Assembly: GCA_026388095.1 (NCBI GenBank)
Contig: JAPLKL010000017.1
Coordinates: 1-64,000 of the forward strand
Length of the DNA: 64,000 nt
DNA from: Elusimicrobiota bacterium
GTDB taxonomy: Bacteria; Elusimicrobiota; Elusimicrobia; UBA1565; UBA9628
Reading direction: 5' to 3'
The translations under genes were made by a program, and so were the position numbers. This document shows, one piece after another, positions 18,101 through 26,032 of the stretch; within the stretch, counting starts at the first letter, position 1; each line of letters begins with the position of its first letter. The notes under the pieces were generated by a model. The model made no database searches and was not told the DNA's origin. It saw only the letters and a program-made list of their open reading frames with translations.

Positions 18101-19723
18101 ACCTACACCTTGGTCGACCAGCCGGTGCTTGGGCTCGAGCCCTTCTCCAGCCTGGGCTTCGACGGCTTCACCTTCTCATTCACCGGCAACAACCCCTCGG
18201 GCACCCGGTACATAGTGCAGGTCACGACGGCCACGGGAGCCGTGACGGTGGCCGCTTCTTCCAACACCGCCAACGCCTCCGCCTCGTTCTCGGGGCTGCT
18301 TTCCAACGCGACCTACTACGCTGCGGTCGCGGCCCTCAACCAAGCCGGCTCCCCCACTCCCTTCACTGTCGCCAAGGCCACGGCCACGCAGGTCGCCACA
18401 CCCTTGCCGCTGACCAGCCCGGTCACCGTTCGCAGCAGCACGACGTTGGGCTTCGCTTGGGGTTCCGGGACCCTCGCCCCCGGCACCACGTACCTGGCGG
18501 AAGTCTCCAGCTTTTCGTCGACCTTCAGGTTCGGCGTCGTCAGCTCGTCGACATTGAACACCTGGACTCTCGCCTCTGGGCTGCAGCCCAACACCAGCTA
18601 TTACGCCCAGGTGCGGGCCCGGAGCGCCAGCTCGGACCCGGATGGCCTGCCCCTGGGCTTGGGGACCTTGGCCGCCACGCTGCCGACCCCGCCGGCCGCG
18701 GCCGCTTTCCAGTGGGTCTACTACACCAGCGCGACCGCGGTCTGGAAGCCTCTGCCCATAGCCCCCTCCAGCACCACCTGCGAAGGCTACCGCCTGGAGG
18801 TCTCGACCTCGCCGGGCTTCACCGGGGTCGTCTACTCCAGCACGGTCGCCAACGGTGTCTCCACGGCCGCGGTGGACGGCCTCGCCTTTGCCACGGCCTA
18901 TTACGCGCGCGTGGCGTCGCTGAGCCCGGAAGGCCAGCCCAGTTGGCTGTCCTTCGGCTCGACGACCACGGCCTTGCCGCCGGTCTCCTCCGGGACCGTG
19001 ACCGGCACGGGGGCTTTGACGCTGGTCCTGTCCACCGCCGTCTTCCCGGGACTGACCGCCGTCCGGGTGTCCATCCCGGCCGCGGCCTTCCCCGTGGGTA
19101 CCAAAATCAGCGCCTGGGCTGAGCTGAGCACGGACCTTTATCAGGCGCGCTCCAACGAGGTCGCGGGCCTGACGCCGTTCGGAGCCGGCGTGGGCATCGA
19201 GCTCTCGGCCGGCGGACTGCAGCCCAACCCTCCCTGGTGCGTAGCCTTGGTCATGGGCTACGATTCGGACCAGGTGCCGCTCGGCCAGGACCAGAGGGCC
19301 ATGCGCCTGTTCCGCTACGATACGGTTGCTGGGCAATGGACCTTGGAATCGTCCTCCAAGGTCGATGTCGCGGGCCGCACGCTCATGGCCTGCGTCTCCC
19401 ATTTCTCGCTCTTCGCGCCGTTCTTCATCACCGCGGCCAGCGACCTCTCCTCCGTGCACGTCTTCCCGCAGCCTTGGGAGATCGGCGACGCGGCCAGCCC
19501 TTACTGGGCGAGCGCCCTGCAGTTCTCCAACCTGCCCGCCGACGCGCGAGTGAGAATCTTCACCGTGACCGGGGAACTGGTGGACGAGGGCACGGCCGCC
19601 GGCGGCGCGCTTTCTTGGGACGGCAACAATCGCTACGGCCACAAGGCGGCGTCCGGCACGTACCTCGTGTCCATCGAATCGGGCGGCCAGAAAGAGGTCC
19701 GGCGGGTGGTGCTCATCCGATGA
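15164..19723 (+). CDS. Giant secreted sedolisin (S53) protease with Fn3 repeats and FlgD-like C-terminus
   Basis: A 1519-residue exported protease. Residues 1-28 are a signal peptide. A pro-kumamolisin activation domain (about 35-195) precedes the S53 catalytic domain (about 220-610). The Ser-Glu-Asp triad is visible: Glu310 and Asp314 (IEVALDIELL), oxyanion Asp395 (AASGDCGS) and Ser528 (GGTSAATPLWAAL); the metal-site region follows near DNVTGWGSFKGD. Sedolisins are acid-active endopeptidases matured by removal of the pro-domain. Seven or so fibronectin type III-like repeats fill about 620-1290, followed by a beta domain and, in the last 85 residues, a FlgD-like/gliding-type domain (FTVTGELVDEG, YGHKAASGTYLVSI). 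That domain is common on surface proteins and may be a sorting signal. The stop overlaps the PorV-family gene (ATGA). Confidence 0.92.
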   Translation: MSKIRRLIGGGAMSLCCLTWLRPGPVWAAESRVALRGHVLPLARMATRLGRLPTDENVDLGLVVRLDEDLLNQTLAQLYGPNAPAQKRFLSPAEFARKFDLAAKRQKLKDFAQAAGLVVDAAEDRPESQIVKVSGTAGLVEKAFGVQLQRFRGADGRLFRAHETEPLVPASLAAHLRAVSGLSNLRGVMRPHLRRHQPASQPSGETGISSPRAARPSTLTGTGPSGGLAPANIKTIYGLSGALTGSGQTVAVIEFDGYRPGDIPLYESQFSLASPPVTFVSVDGQQNLCGPNQDTNCNSVSPASDGGMIEVALDIELLIALAPGVSGILVYTPPNTTAGLLHAYNKMATDNTAKVISVSWGADIDSVGGAALTAESQIFAQLATQGQSVLAASGDCGSYDQPNGSGGCITNNGYRVDDPASQAYVTGVGGTSLSGTLSPLSVTETTWNRLSAGRGAGGGGIANYVEGATTYWPIPGYQSGVAGKYSTVYRNVPDVALNADPDSAPYSICVGGTCNDTSYYTTLIGGTSAATPLWAALTALANQKLVASGFGVVGFANPSLYQVAGGSYGSTFNDITSGGNGLSGVYQAGTGYDNVTGWGSFKGDALINAIYALSAPASAPQNFTATTLGTSSITWTWDSVAGASSYHVYYSSNTAQLAANVGATRATLDFPPNTVSGVMVKAANAAGEGPGGTSPSTATFALALTSTNSTFAHISSITVSWNTCAANACAGYVLQASPNADFSAPVFSSVTPNYALGRLQVSGLSKLTKYYLRVGTLNWSRGANYYTLPQTTTTLTDLVAPGPGSPEFSGITASAIVFNWTRNGNPYPATYQADCSSMATYVPSTSQSGSELYSATFSNLIPNTSYYFRVRAVGGGAYLNTDPAAPPATLAAAPAAAAVPFAAVYKTSMTVAWSDNGNALDTLYKAEALDSGSTVVTSSVTRNRTATLTGLDKNTLYSARVWALNRTDGTKVGPYAIGSTYTLVDQPVLGLEPFSSLGFDGFTFSFTGNNPSGTRYIVQVTTATGAVTVAASSNTANASASFSGLLSNATYYAAVAALNQAGSPTPFTVAKATATQVATPLPLTSPVTVRSSTTLGFAWGSGTLAPGTTYLAEVSSFSSTFRFGVVSSSTLNTWTLASGLQPNTSYYAQVRARSASSDPDGLPLGLGTLAATLPTPPAAAAFQWVYYTSATAVWKPLPIAPSSTTCEGYRLEVSTSPGFTGVVYSSTVANGVSTAAVDGLAFATAYYARVASLSPEGQPSWLSFGSTTTALPPVSSGTVTGTGALTLVLSTAVFPGLTAVRVSIPAAAFPVGTKISAWAELSTDLYQARSNEVAGLTPFGAGVGIELSAGGLQPNPPWCVALVMGYDSDQVPLGQDQRAMRLFRYDTVAGQWTLESSSKVDVAGRTLMACVSHFSLFAPFFITAASDLSSVHVFPQPWEIGDAASPYWASALQFSNLPADARVRIFTVTGELVDEGTAAGGALSWDGNNRYGHKAASGTYLVSIESGGQKEVRRVVLIR

Positions 19724-20751
19724 TCTCCGGCCTTTGCGCAGTCCTGCTGGCCCTGGCCCCTGAGGCCGGCGCCCTGCAGAAGAACGTGGGCGGGGCGGCC
19801 GCGGAATTCCTGCGTCTGGGCGCGGGCGCGCGGGCTCTGGGCATGGGCGAGGCCTACAGCGCGGTCGCGGAGGGCCCGGACGCCGTGTATTGGAACCCCG
19901 CGGGCCTGGCGCGCATGTCCAGGCCCGAGGTCTCCTACACCCGTTCGGAGATGCCGGCGGGGCTCCATGCGGATTTCGGCGCCGTGGCCGCGCCCGTCCG
20001 CCTGCTGCGCGGCACCGTGGCTTTCGCCGTCACGAGACTGTCCCAGGATAGCCTCGATCTGGTCGACGCCTCGAACCGGACCCTCGGCAGCTTCGCCCCC
20101 CATTCCGAGGTCTACGCCTTGGCCTACGGCCATAAGTTCTCGGGCGGCGATCCGACGGATGAGGCGCGCGATTATTTCGGTGACAAGTGGAACGTCCCCC
20201 ACGTGGAGCGCCCCCTAGGCTATGAGCAGGAGCCGTGGACCGGAGAGATCTCCGCCGGCCTGTCGGTGAAACTCATTAGCGAAGACCTAGGCACCCGCCA
20301 AGCCGCCACTTGGGCCGTCGACGGGGGCGGCCTGTTCCGTCCGGTGGATTGGCACGAGTTCATCCTGGCGGCGGCCGTCCGCCATGTCGGCGGCAACATC
20401 CACTTCATCTCCGATTCCGAGCCCCTGCCCGCGGAGTTCGCGGGCTCTTTGGCCTACGAAGTGCGCCTGCAGGACCGTTGGCGCCTCCTGCCCGCCCTGG
20501 AGGTGGATGTCCCCTATGCCGGCAATGTCTACGCCAAGGCCGGCTTCGAGGCCGAGCACCGCATCACCTCGGGGGTCGAGGCCGCGCTGCGTCTGGGCTA
20601 CTCCAGCCGCACGGTCCCGGACCTGGGCCTCGTCTCAGGATTCGCGGCGGGGGTGGGACTGCGCGTGCAACGGTTCTCCTTTGACACGGCCTTCCAGCCC
20701 ATGGGGGTGCTGGGTCAGACCTTCCGCTTGGGCGTGGGTTGGCGGTTCTAG
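19720..20751 (+). CDS. PorV/UPF0164-family outer-membrane beta-barrel protein
   Basis: A 343-residue protein with an N-terminal export signal (about 1-18) and the family signature AAAEFLRLGAGARALGMGEAYSAVAEGPDAVYWNPAGLARM at about residues 24-66. The rest alternates polar and apolar residues as in outer-membrane barrels and ends on a Phe (VGWRF), the usual barrel-assembly signal. Some family members (PorV) shuttle type IX secretion cargo; others have no known role. The start ATG overlaps the protease stop, so the two proteins are made together and may act together in surface display. That link is inference. Its stop overlaps the convergent transglycosylase gene by 4 bp. Confidence 0.85.
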   Translation: MISGLCAVLLALAPEAGALQKNVGGAAAEFLRLGAGARALGMGEAYSAVAEGPDAVYWNPAGLARMSRPEVSYTRSEMPAGLHADFGAVAAPVRLLRGTVAFAVTRLSQDSLDLVDASNRTLGSFAPHSEVYALAYGHKFSGGDPTDEARDYFGDKWNVPHVERPLGYEQEPWTGEISAGLSVKLISEDLGTRQAATWAVDGGGLFRPVDWHEFILAAAVRHVGGNIHFISDSEPLPAEFAGSLAYEVRLQDRWRLLPALEVDVPYAGNVYAKAGFEAEHRITSGVEAALRLGYSSRTVPDLGLVSGFAAGVGLRVQRFSFDTAFQPMGVLGQTFRLGVGWRF

Positions 20752-22370
20752 CGGGAGCGGCTCGGCATGTAGGGCGAGAGATCCACTTCCGCGCCGGTCA
20801 AATCGGCATAGAAGCCCATGACCCGCTGCACGTAGGTCTTGGTCTCCTTGATGTTGGGGACGCGGCCGACGCGGTCCACCCGCCCTTCGCCCGCGTTGTA
20901 GGCGGCCACAGCCAGCACCTTGTTGCCGCCGTATTTGTCCAGCAGGTACTTGAGGTGCTTGGCCATGCCCTTGAGGTTCTGGGCCGGGTCGGTGGAATCC
21001 TTGACTCCCAGCATGGCCGCGGTCTGCGGCATGAGCTGGCCCAGGCCGACGGCGCCCTCCGAGGAGGTCTTCCGCGGGTCGCCCCATGGATTCTCCTGCA
21101 TGACCATGGCTTCCATGAGGTCGGCGTCGATCCCGGTCAGCCCCGCCATCTTCTGAATGAGGGGCCGGTAGCGCGCGACCTTGGGATTGCCGCGGGCCAG
21201 GTCGGCCAAGCCAAGAGCGCCCTCCTGGATCTCGGCCGCGACTTCCTTGGCCAAAGACTGCGCCGGGGCCGCCACGGCCTGGACCGAGCGTTTGGGAAGG
21301 GTGCCGCGGAAGGCTTTCTCGAAAGCCGCCAGGAGATTCTTGACCCCCGGGTCGTTGGGGATGCCGCGGCTCTTGATGACCGCGGCCGGGCCGACCTGAT
21401 AGGCCGCCAGGGCGCGGTGGATGTCCCCGTCGAACTGCTTCAAGAGTTGCGCCAGCAGGCGCGTCCCGACGCGGATGTTCACGGCCGCGTCCGAGATGTC
21501 CTTGGTCTTATAGCCGTAGGCCCTGACCACCCCGGCGGAGAGGCCCATGAGGTTGCGGTCGCAGGCGTCGGCGGAGCCGCAGTTGGCCTTGGCCGCGATG
21601 AGGGCCCGGACTACGTCCGGGGAGACTCCGTATTCATCCGCGATCGGGACGATGACGCCCTCATAGAGTCCACCGGGCTGCTGGGCCGGATCCGGGGACA
21701 TGTCGCGCACCTCGGCCTGAGGCGCGACCGGGACGGGTGCCGTTTCAGGGGCCTTTGGCGCCGGCTGCAAACGGGCCGGGACAAAGGGTCTGGCCACGGG
21801 GGCTGCGGTCTGAGCAGGGAGATTGGGGAGATTGGCGGCCGCCAGCACGACCGGGGCGCCTAAAGGGGAAGCTGCTGAGCCGCGGCCGTTGTCGTAGGCC
21901 TGGGTGAAGCTGGCGGACCGGAAAGCCGGCGTGTCGACTAGGCCCATGGCCTTGAAGGCGGGCTTCCAGGTCTCGGCCTTCTTGGGCTGGAGATAGCCTG
22001 GTACGGTCTGGAAAGGGTCAGGCCGGGCCTGGCTGTCCGGGCTCTCGATGGTCAGGGCGTTTCCCCAGAGCTTGAGGAGTCCGGCGCGGGCTTCCTCACG
22101 CTTGGCTGCGGGCGCGGTCTGATTCCATTGGGCCGCTTCGTAGCGCAAAGTCGCGCTCTGGTCCGAGGTCGACGGGATGAGGGCCCCTTGGACGCGGGAG
22201 CCGAGCAGGACGCGCGCGAACTCCTCGGTGGGGCCGAGCTTGTCGCCCACCACGGTCCCTTCAGGGATGCGGACGGATATCTTGACCAAAGCAGTGGTCG
22301 CCGAGAACGAGGGGGACGCGCAGAGCGCCAGCCCCACAGCGACCGTTGCCCAACCGAGCTTGCCCTTCAT
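20748..22370 (-). CDS. Periplasmic lytic transglycosylase with a second, degenerate SLT domain
   Basis: A 540-residue exported murein enzyme. The ATG at 22370 is chosen because a clear signal peptide follows (MKGKLGWATVAVGLALC). The C-terminal domain (about 405-520) is an active-looking SLT fold: catalytic Glu about 426 in MVMQENPWG, GLGQLMPQTA and VAAYNAGEGRV. It should cleave peptidoglycan glycan strands with anhydromuramic product. A second SLT-like stretch lies upstream (about 240-350: YGVSPDVVRALIAAKANCG, IHRALAAYQVGPAAV), where the usual catalytic Glu of the IRQES motif is Lys. That copy is probably non-catalytic and may bind substrate. The N-terminal 200 residues are not recognised. 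Confidence 0.85.
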   Translation of the reverse strand: MKGKLGWATVAVGLALCASPSFSATTALVKISVRIPEGTVVGDKLGPTEEFARVLLGSRVQGALIPSTSDQSATLRYEAAQWNQTAPAAKREEARAGLLKLWGNALTIESPDSQARPDPFQTVPGYLQPKKAETWKPAFKAMGLVDTPAFRSASFTQAYDNGRGSAASPLGAPVVLAAANLPNLPAQTAAPVARPFVPARLQPAPKAPETAPVPVAPQAEVRDMSPDPAQQPGGLYEGVIVPIADEYGVSPDVVRALIAAKANCGSADACDRNLMGLSAGVVRAYGYKTKDISDAAVNIRVGTRLLAQLLKQFDGDIHRALAAYQVGPAAVIKSRGIPNDPGVKNLLAAFEKAFRGTLPKRSVQAVAAPAQSLAKEVAAEIQEGALGLADLARGNPKVARYRPLIQKMAGLTGIDADLMEAMVMQENPWGDPRKTSSEGAVGLGQLMPQTAAMLGVKDSTDPAQNLKGMAKHLKYLLDKYGGNKVLAVAAYNAGEGRVDRVGRVPNIKETKTYVQRVMGFYADLTGAEVDLSPYMPSRSR

Positions 22371-22477
22371 GCCTACAGGGTACCGGCCCGAAGGTCCTAT
22401 GTCCTGGGCCACGAGCCCTGGATCCAGGTAGGCCTTTGGACCTAGGCGCGGCTGCCGTCAGGAATGTAGAATTAGGC

Positions 22478-23866
22478 GTGGCCCGTCCGAGCATCCGGCG
22501 CCTGAGCTTGCTTCTGGCGATCCTTCTCAGCCCCTCCGCCCACGCCGTGGAGCAGGACACCCCTTGGCTGCGGTTCTCGGAGATGATGCGGCAGCTCTCT
22601 CGGGACCCCGTATTCGTGGAGACCGTGATCCGGCATCTCGGCCGCGGCCCCGCCGCTTCGGCCATGCTAGGCCCGGCGGACCGGGAGCGCCTGCGGGCGC
22701 TGATCCGCAAGCGCGATTGGGATTCTCTGGACCGTTTCCCGGTCATGACCGTGGCCGGAATCGGCCGCGCCATGATCGTGGCCAAGCCCGTGGCCCGGCG
22801 GCACCGGTCGACGGCGCCTGCGGAAGCCGCCCGGGCCGGACTCGCAGACGCCGTCGAGGACCTGGGCATCCCGACCGGCGAGCCGCCGCCGCGGGCCAAG
22901 GACCTCATCCGCGGGCTCGGGCACGGCGTCGAATCCGGCGCTGTCTACGACGTGGAAGCGGCCAAGTTCTATCCGGACAGCCGGCGGCTGGCCGAGCTCC
23001 TCAACCGCTTGGCCCTCAACCCTCCTCCGGGCCAGCCCGGCCCGCGCCTGCAGGTGCGCCTGGGCGAGCGGCGGACTCAGACCGCCGAGGGGCTCGTCGG
23101 CATGCTGGCGGCCCGGGGCCATGAGGTCAGCGTGCGCGATGCGCGCTACTTCGCCAACTTCGGCAATCTGCGCTACCGCAGACGTGACGTGATCACTCCG
23201 TTCTGGATAGACACCCGGCTGCCCCTGCCCAACCGCCGAGAGACCCTCATCATCCCGGCCACCCACTCCCAGCACGAGCTTCGCATCCGAGGCTCCCAGG
23301 TCAACGCGGACGTCTTCTTCTATTTCGGCATCGACGGGGAGGCCGCTTTCCGGGCTTTTGCGGTCAAGGACCAGGCCTGGATCCTGGGCCGCAACGCATG
23401 GATCTACAGGGGCGAGAAGGCTCTGGAGGCCGTGCGCCTGGCCGCCGCCATCCGCAGGACCTACGCCTCCATCCAGCGCGAGCATCCGGCTCTGCCCTTC
23501 GGCGGCTACTATGCCCTGGGGGTATGCAACGATGTCAGCGCCATGATAGAGCTGCGACTGCACGGCCGCGCCACCCTCTATCCGCTGACGCGCGACCCTG
23601 AGCTTTTTCCCAAGGACGAGGAGGTGGGACGTCTGGCTAGGGCGCTGCCCAGCGACCGCCGGGGGCTCCCGGACCTGGACCGTGTGCTCGGCGCTATGCC
23701 GACCGATGACCTGGCCAGGCTCCCCTTCCCGGGCTTGCGCGCGGACCTGGCCGCAATCCGGGCCCAGCAGCGTCAGGGACCGCCAGCGGCCCGCAGAGGG
23801 CGAGTCCTCTGGCCGGCAGCAGCCCTGGTGGCCGTTCTCTTCTGGCTCTGGCGCCGCCAGCGTTGA
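22478..23866 (+). CDS. Unknown exported protein with C-terminal membrane anchor
   Basis: A 462-residue protein, not recognised. A GTG at 22478 is chosen because it opens directly on a signal peptide (VARPSIRRLSLLLAILL then SAHA). The only other hydrophobic segment is at the C-terminus (LWPAAALVAVLFWLWRRQR), so the body should sit outside the cytoplasm, anchored at the end. Distinct motifs include IIPATHSQHELRIRGSQVNA (about residue 265) and GGYYALGVCNDVSAMIEL (about 345), which could line an active site. A TAGAAT lies 5 nt before the GTG with no ribosome site, so the mRNA may be leaderless. No function is proposed. Confidence 0.7.
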   Translation: MARPSIRRLSLLLAILLSPSAHAVEQDTPWLRFSEMMRQLSRDPVFVETVIRHLGRGPAASAMLGPADRERLRALIRKRDWDSLDRFPVMTVAGIGRAMIVAKPVARRHRSTAPAEAARAGLADAVEDLGIPTGEPPPRAKDLIRGLGHGVESGAVYDVEAAKFYPDSRRLAELLNRLALNPPPGQPGPRLQVRLGERRTQTAEGLVGMLAARGHEVSVRDARYFANFGNLRYRRRDVITPFWIDTRLPLPNRRETLIIPATHSQHELRIRGSQVNADVFFYFGIDGEAAFRAFAVKDQAWILGRNAWIYRGEKALEAVRLAAAIRRTYASIQREHPALPFGGYYALGVCNDVSAMIELRLHGRATLYPLTRDPELFPKDEEVGRLARALPSDRRGLPDLDRVLGAMPTDDLARLPFPGLRADLAAIRAQQRQGPPAARRGRVLWPAAALVAVLFWLWRRQR

Positions 23867-23873
23867 CCCCGGC

Positions 23874-24068
23874 CTACTTCGCGGCGGGCGCGGCGGCGGG
23901 CTCGGGCGCGGGCAGCGGCCCGTTGATAACGCACTTGGTGCCTTCCTGATGAGAGCCCTTCGGGCAGTTGAGCGGTTCGGCGGGGGGGGTGCTGTTGCCG
24001 CCCGAGCAGGCCCCGACCAAGGTGGCGGTCCCGATGATCATCGCCAGCATCAGCGCATTCTTCATCAT
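23874..24068 (-). CDS. Small lipoprotein with a CPxG...CV motif
   Basis: A 64-residue protein with a lipoprotein signal ending in the lipobox LVGAC at residue 21. The mature part is only about 44 residues: a short motif CPKGSHQEGTKCV and a Pro/Ala-rich tail. The same CPxG...CV pattern appears twice in the exported protein at 60416-61264. AAAGGAG precedes the start. It follows the PAP2 gene by 9 nt and is probably in that operon. Function unknown. Confidence 0.75.
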   Translation of the reverse strand: MMKNALMLAMIIGTATLVGACSGGNSTPPAEPLNCPKGSHQEGTKCVINGPLPAPEPAAAPAAK

Positions 24069-24077
24069 GGCTCTCCT

Positions 24078-24773
24078 TTATTTCGCTAGGGAAGCTCTCA
24101 GGCTCTCTATCTGCGCCTGGAAGGCGGGGTCCTTGCTGAATCGAGCGTAAAGCATGTCGCCCAGAAGCTTGCCAGCCTCTATGTCCGAGGGATGGTGCAC
24201 GCCCCCGATGACCCGGTTCAGGGCGGCTTTGCCTGCCGCAGTGAGGAATTCCGGGGTGCGGGCCGGGACCAGCTCGCTGAGCATCAGGGCGTAGACGCTT
24301 GAGAGGGCGGCGTGGCCGCTGGGATAGGAGAGCCCTCCGATACGGCCCAGGCAGGGGTGGAGGCTGGAGTCATGCCGGTACGGGCGCGGCCGCTGGTTCT
24401 GGTCCTTGAGCCGGCCCACGGCCACGTCCACGTCGTCTTGGACCTGGCGCAGGAAATCGGCCGCCTCCTGGGGCAGCGGCTTGACGAAGGGGCTGATGTC
24501 GCCGAAGAACTCGTCGAAGTATGCGTGCTCCTGGGCCTGCGCCGCGGCGCACTGCTGCTTGGTGCGCCGCTTCTCCCAGTCGTGCAGTTGGATGAGGTCG
24601 GCCTTGTCCAGGGCGGAGCCCGGGACCGGGGCCGGCGGCAACTGCAGGGTCTGCAGGGCAGCCTCCGACAGATACAGGGCCGGCTGCTTGCGCTGCGGTC
24701 CCTTGGCCGCGGCGATGCCCGCGGCCAGCAGGATGCAGAGGACTGCGTTGCGCAGGACTTTGGTTCTGGTCAT
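24078..24773 (-). CDS. Exported PAP2-family acid phosphatase
   Basis: A 231-residue protein with an N-terminal signal peptide (about 1-23). The three PAP2/class A acid phosphatase motifs are present: KDQNQRPRPY (KX6RP) near residue 122, YPSGHA near 149 and RVIGGVHHPSDIEAG near 187. These give a vanadate-type active site with a phospho-histidine intermediate. Only one hydrophobic segment is present, so it is a soluble periplasmic phosphatase, not a multi-pass lipid phosphatase. It starts 4 nt after the acyl-CoA dehydrogenase stop. The physiological substrate cannot be read from sequence. Confidence 0.88.
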   Translation of the reverse strand: MTRTKVLRNAVLCILLAAGIAAAKGPQRKQPALYLSEAALQTLQLPPAPVPGSALDKADLIQLHDWEKRRTKQQCAAAQAQEHAYFDEFFGDISPFVKPLPQEAADFLRQVQDDVDVAVGRLKDQNQRPRPYRHDSSLHPCLGRIGGLSYPSGHAALSSVYALMLSELVPARTPEFLTAAGKAALNRVIGGVHHPSDIEAGKLLGDMLYARFSKDPAFQAQIESLRASLAK

Positions 24774-24777
24774 GGAA

Positions 24778-26013
24778 TCAGCCCAGCAGCTTGGCGGTCG
24801 CCGCCTCCTTGATGACCATGGCCGCGATTTCGTTGCGCTGGATCTGGTTGGTCCCCTCGTAGATCTGCGTGATCTTGGCGTCGCGCATGTACTTCTCCAC
24901 GGGGAAGTCCCGCATGTAGCCGATGCCGCCGCACATCTGCACGCAGTCCGTGCTCACCTTCATGGCTGTATCCGAGCAGAGCACCTTGCACATGGCCGAT
25001 TCCTTGGTGTAGCGCCGGATCTTGAGCCGGTTCATCTCGTCGAACACCACGGTGCCGTTGGTCATGGCCGTGTCGATGGCCGGCTTCATCGCGGCATCCA
25101 TGGCCTTGGTGGTGGAGTAGAGCAGGGCCCGGCTGGCCTCGATGGCCGTGGCGCAGTCGGCGACCATGTGGCTTATGGCTTGGTGGCTCACCACGGCTTG
25201 GCCGAACTGCTTGCGCACCCGCACGTAGGCCAAGGTCTCGTCGAGAGCTCCTTGGGCGATGCCCAGGCCTTGCGCGGCCACGCCGGGCCGGGACATGTCG
25301 AAGGTGGTCTGGGCCACGAAGAGGCCGTAGCCTTCCTTGTAGAGCAGGTTCCCCTTGGGGATGCGGCAGTTCTGGAACACCAACTCGTAGGTGGGGTTGG
25401 CGCGGATGCCCATCTTGTGCTCTTTCTTGCCGAAGGTGAACCCCGGCGTGCCCTTCTCGACTACGAAGGCGCCGATGCCGCGGGCGCCCCGGGCCGGGTT
25501 GGTGGTGGCGAAGACCACGTACACTTCGGAGACCTCCCCCCCGGAGATGAACACTTTCGAGCCGTTGAGCACGTAGTGGTCGCCGTCGAGTTTGGCCGTG
25601 GTCTTCATGGCCGTGGCGTCGGAACCGGCTTCGGCTTCGGTGATGGCGAAGGCGGCGAGCTTCTGTCCCGAGGCCAGATTGGGGATCCAGCGCTGGCGCT
25701 GGGCCTCGCTGCCGAAGAGCAGGATCGGGATGGTGCCCAAGCCCGAGCCGGCCACGCACAGGGCGATGCCGGCGCAGCCCCGGGAGAGCTGCTCGACGGC
25801 CAGGCAGAGGTCCAGAGTCCCCCCTCCCATGCCGCCGTACTTCTCGGGCAGGTAGACCCCTAAGAGGTCGGCCTTGCGGATGTCCTCGACCACCGGCCAG
25901 GGGAACTCCTCGGTCCGGTCGTACTGCTCGCGCACCGGCCGGATCTTCTCGCGGGCCAGCTCGTAAGCGACCTCGATGATGGCCTTCTGCTGCTCGTTCA
26001 GGTCGTAATCCAT
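24778..26013 (-). CDS. Acyl-CoA dehydrogenase (short-chain type)
   Basis: A 411-residue flavoprotein that oxidises acyl-CoA to trans-2-enoyl-CoA and passes electrons to ETF. The family blocks are EAEAGSDATAMKTTA (FAD site), QMCGGIGYMRDFPVEKYMRD and IYEGTNQIQRNEIA; the Glu in YEGT is the catalytic base of butyryl-CoA-type enzymes. A purine-rich GGGAAGGGG sequence precedes the ATG at 26013. It lies downstream of rnc in the fatty-acid cluster, an odd place for a beta-oxidation enzyme. It may adjust acyl chains or work in reverse; that is open. Confidence 0.93.
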   Translation of the reverse strand: MDYDLNEQQKAIIEVAYELAREKIRPVREQYDRTEEFPWPVVEDIRKADLLGVYLPEKYGGMGGGTLDLCLAVEQLSRGCAGIALCVAGSGLGTIPILLFGSEAQRQRWIPNLASGQKLAAFAITEAEAGSDATAMKTTAKLDGDHYVLNGSKVFISGGEVSEVYVVFATTNPARGARGIGAFVVEKGTPGFTFGKKEHKMGIRANPTYELVFQNCRIPKGNLLYKEGYGLFVAQTTFDMSRPGVAAQGLGIAQGALDETLAYVRVRKQFGQAVVSHQAISHMVADCATAIEASRALLYSTTKAMDAAMKPAIDTAMTNGTVVFDEMNRLKIRRYTKESAMCKVLCSDTAMKVSTDCVQMCGGIGYMRDFPVEKYMRDAKITQIYEGTNQIQRNEIAAMVIKEAATAKLLG

Positions 26014-26032
26014 GGTTGTTCCCCTTCCCTTC

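Noticed and set aside
17899-19122. Long open frames in other phases of the protease gene
   Set aside because: They give Arg/Gly/His-rich low-complexity translations and overlap the fibronectin-like repeats of the real protein.
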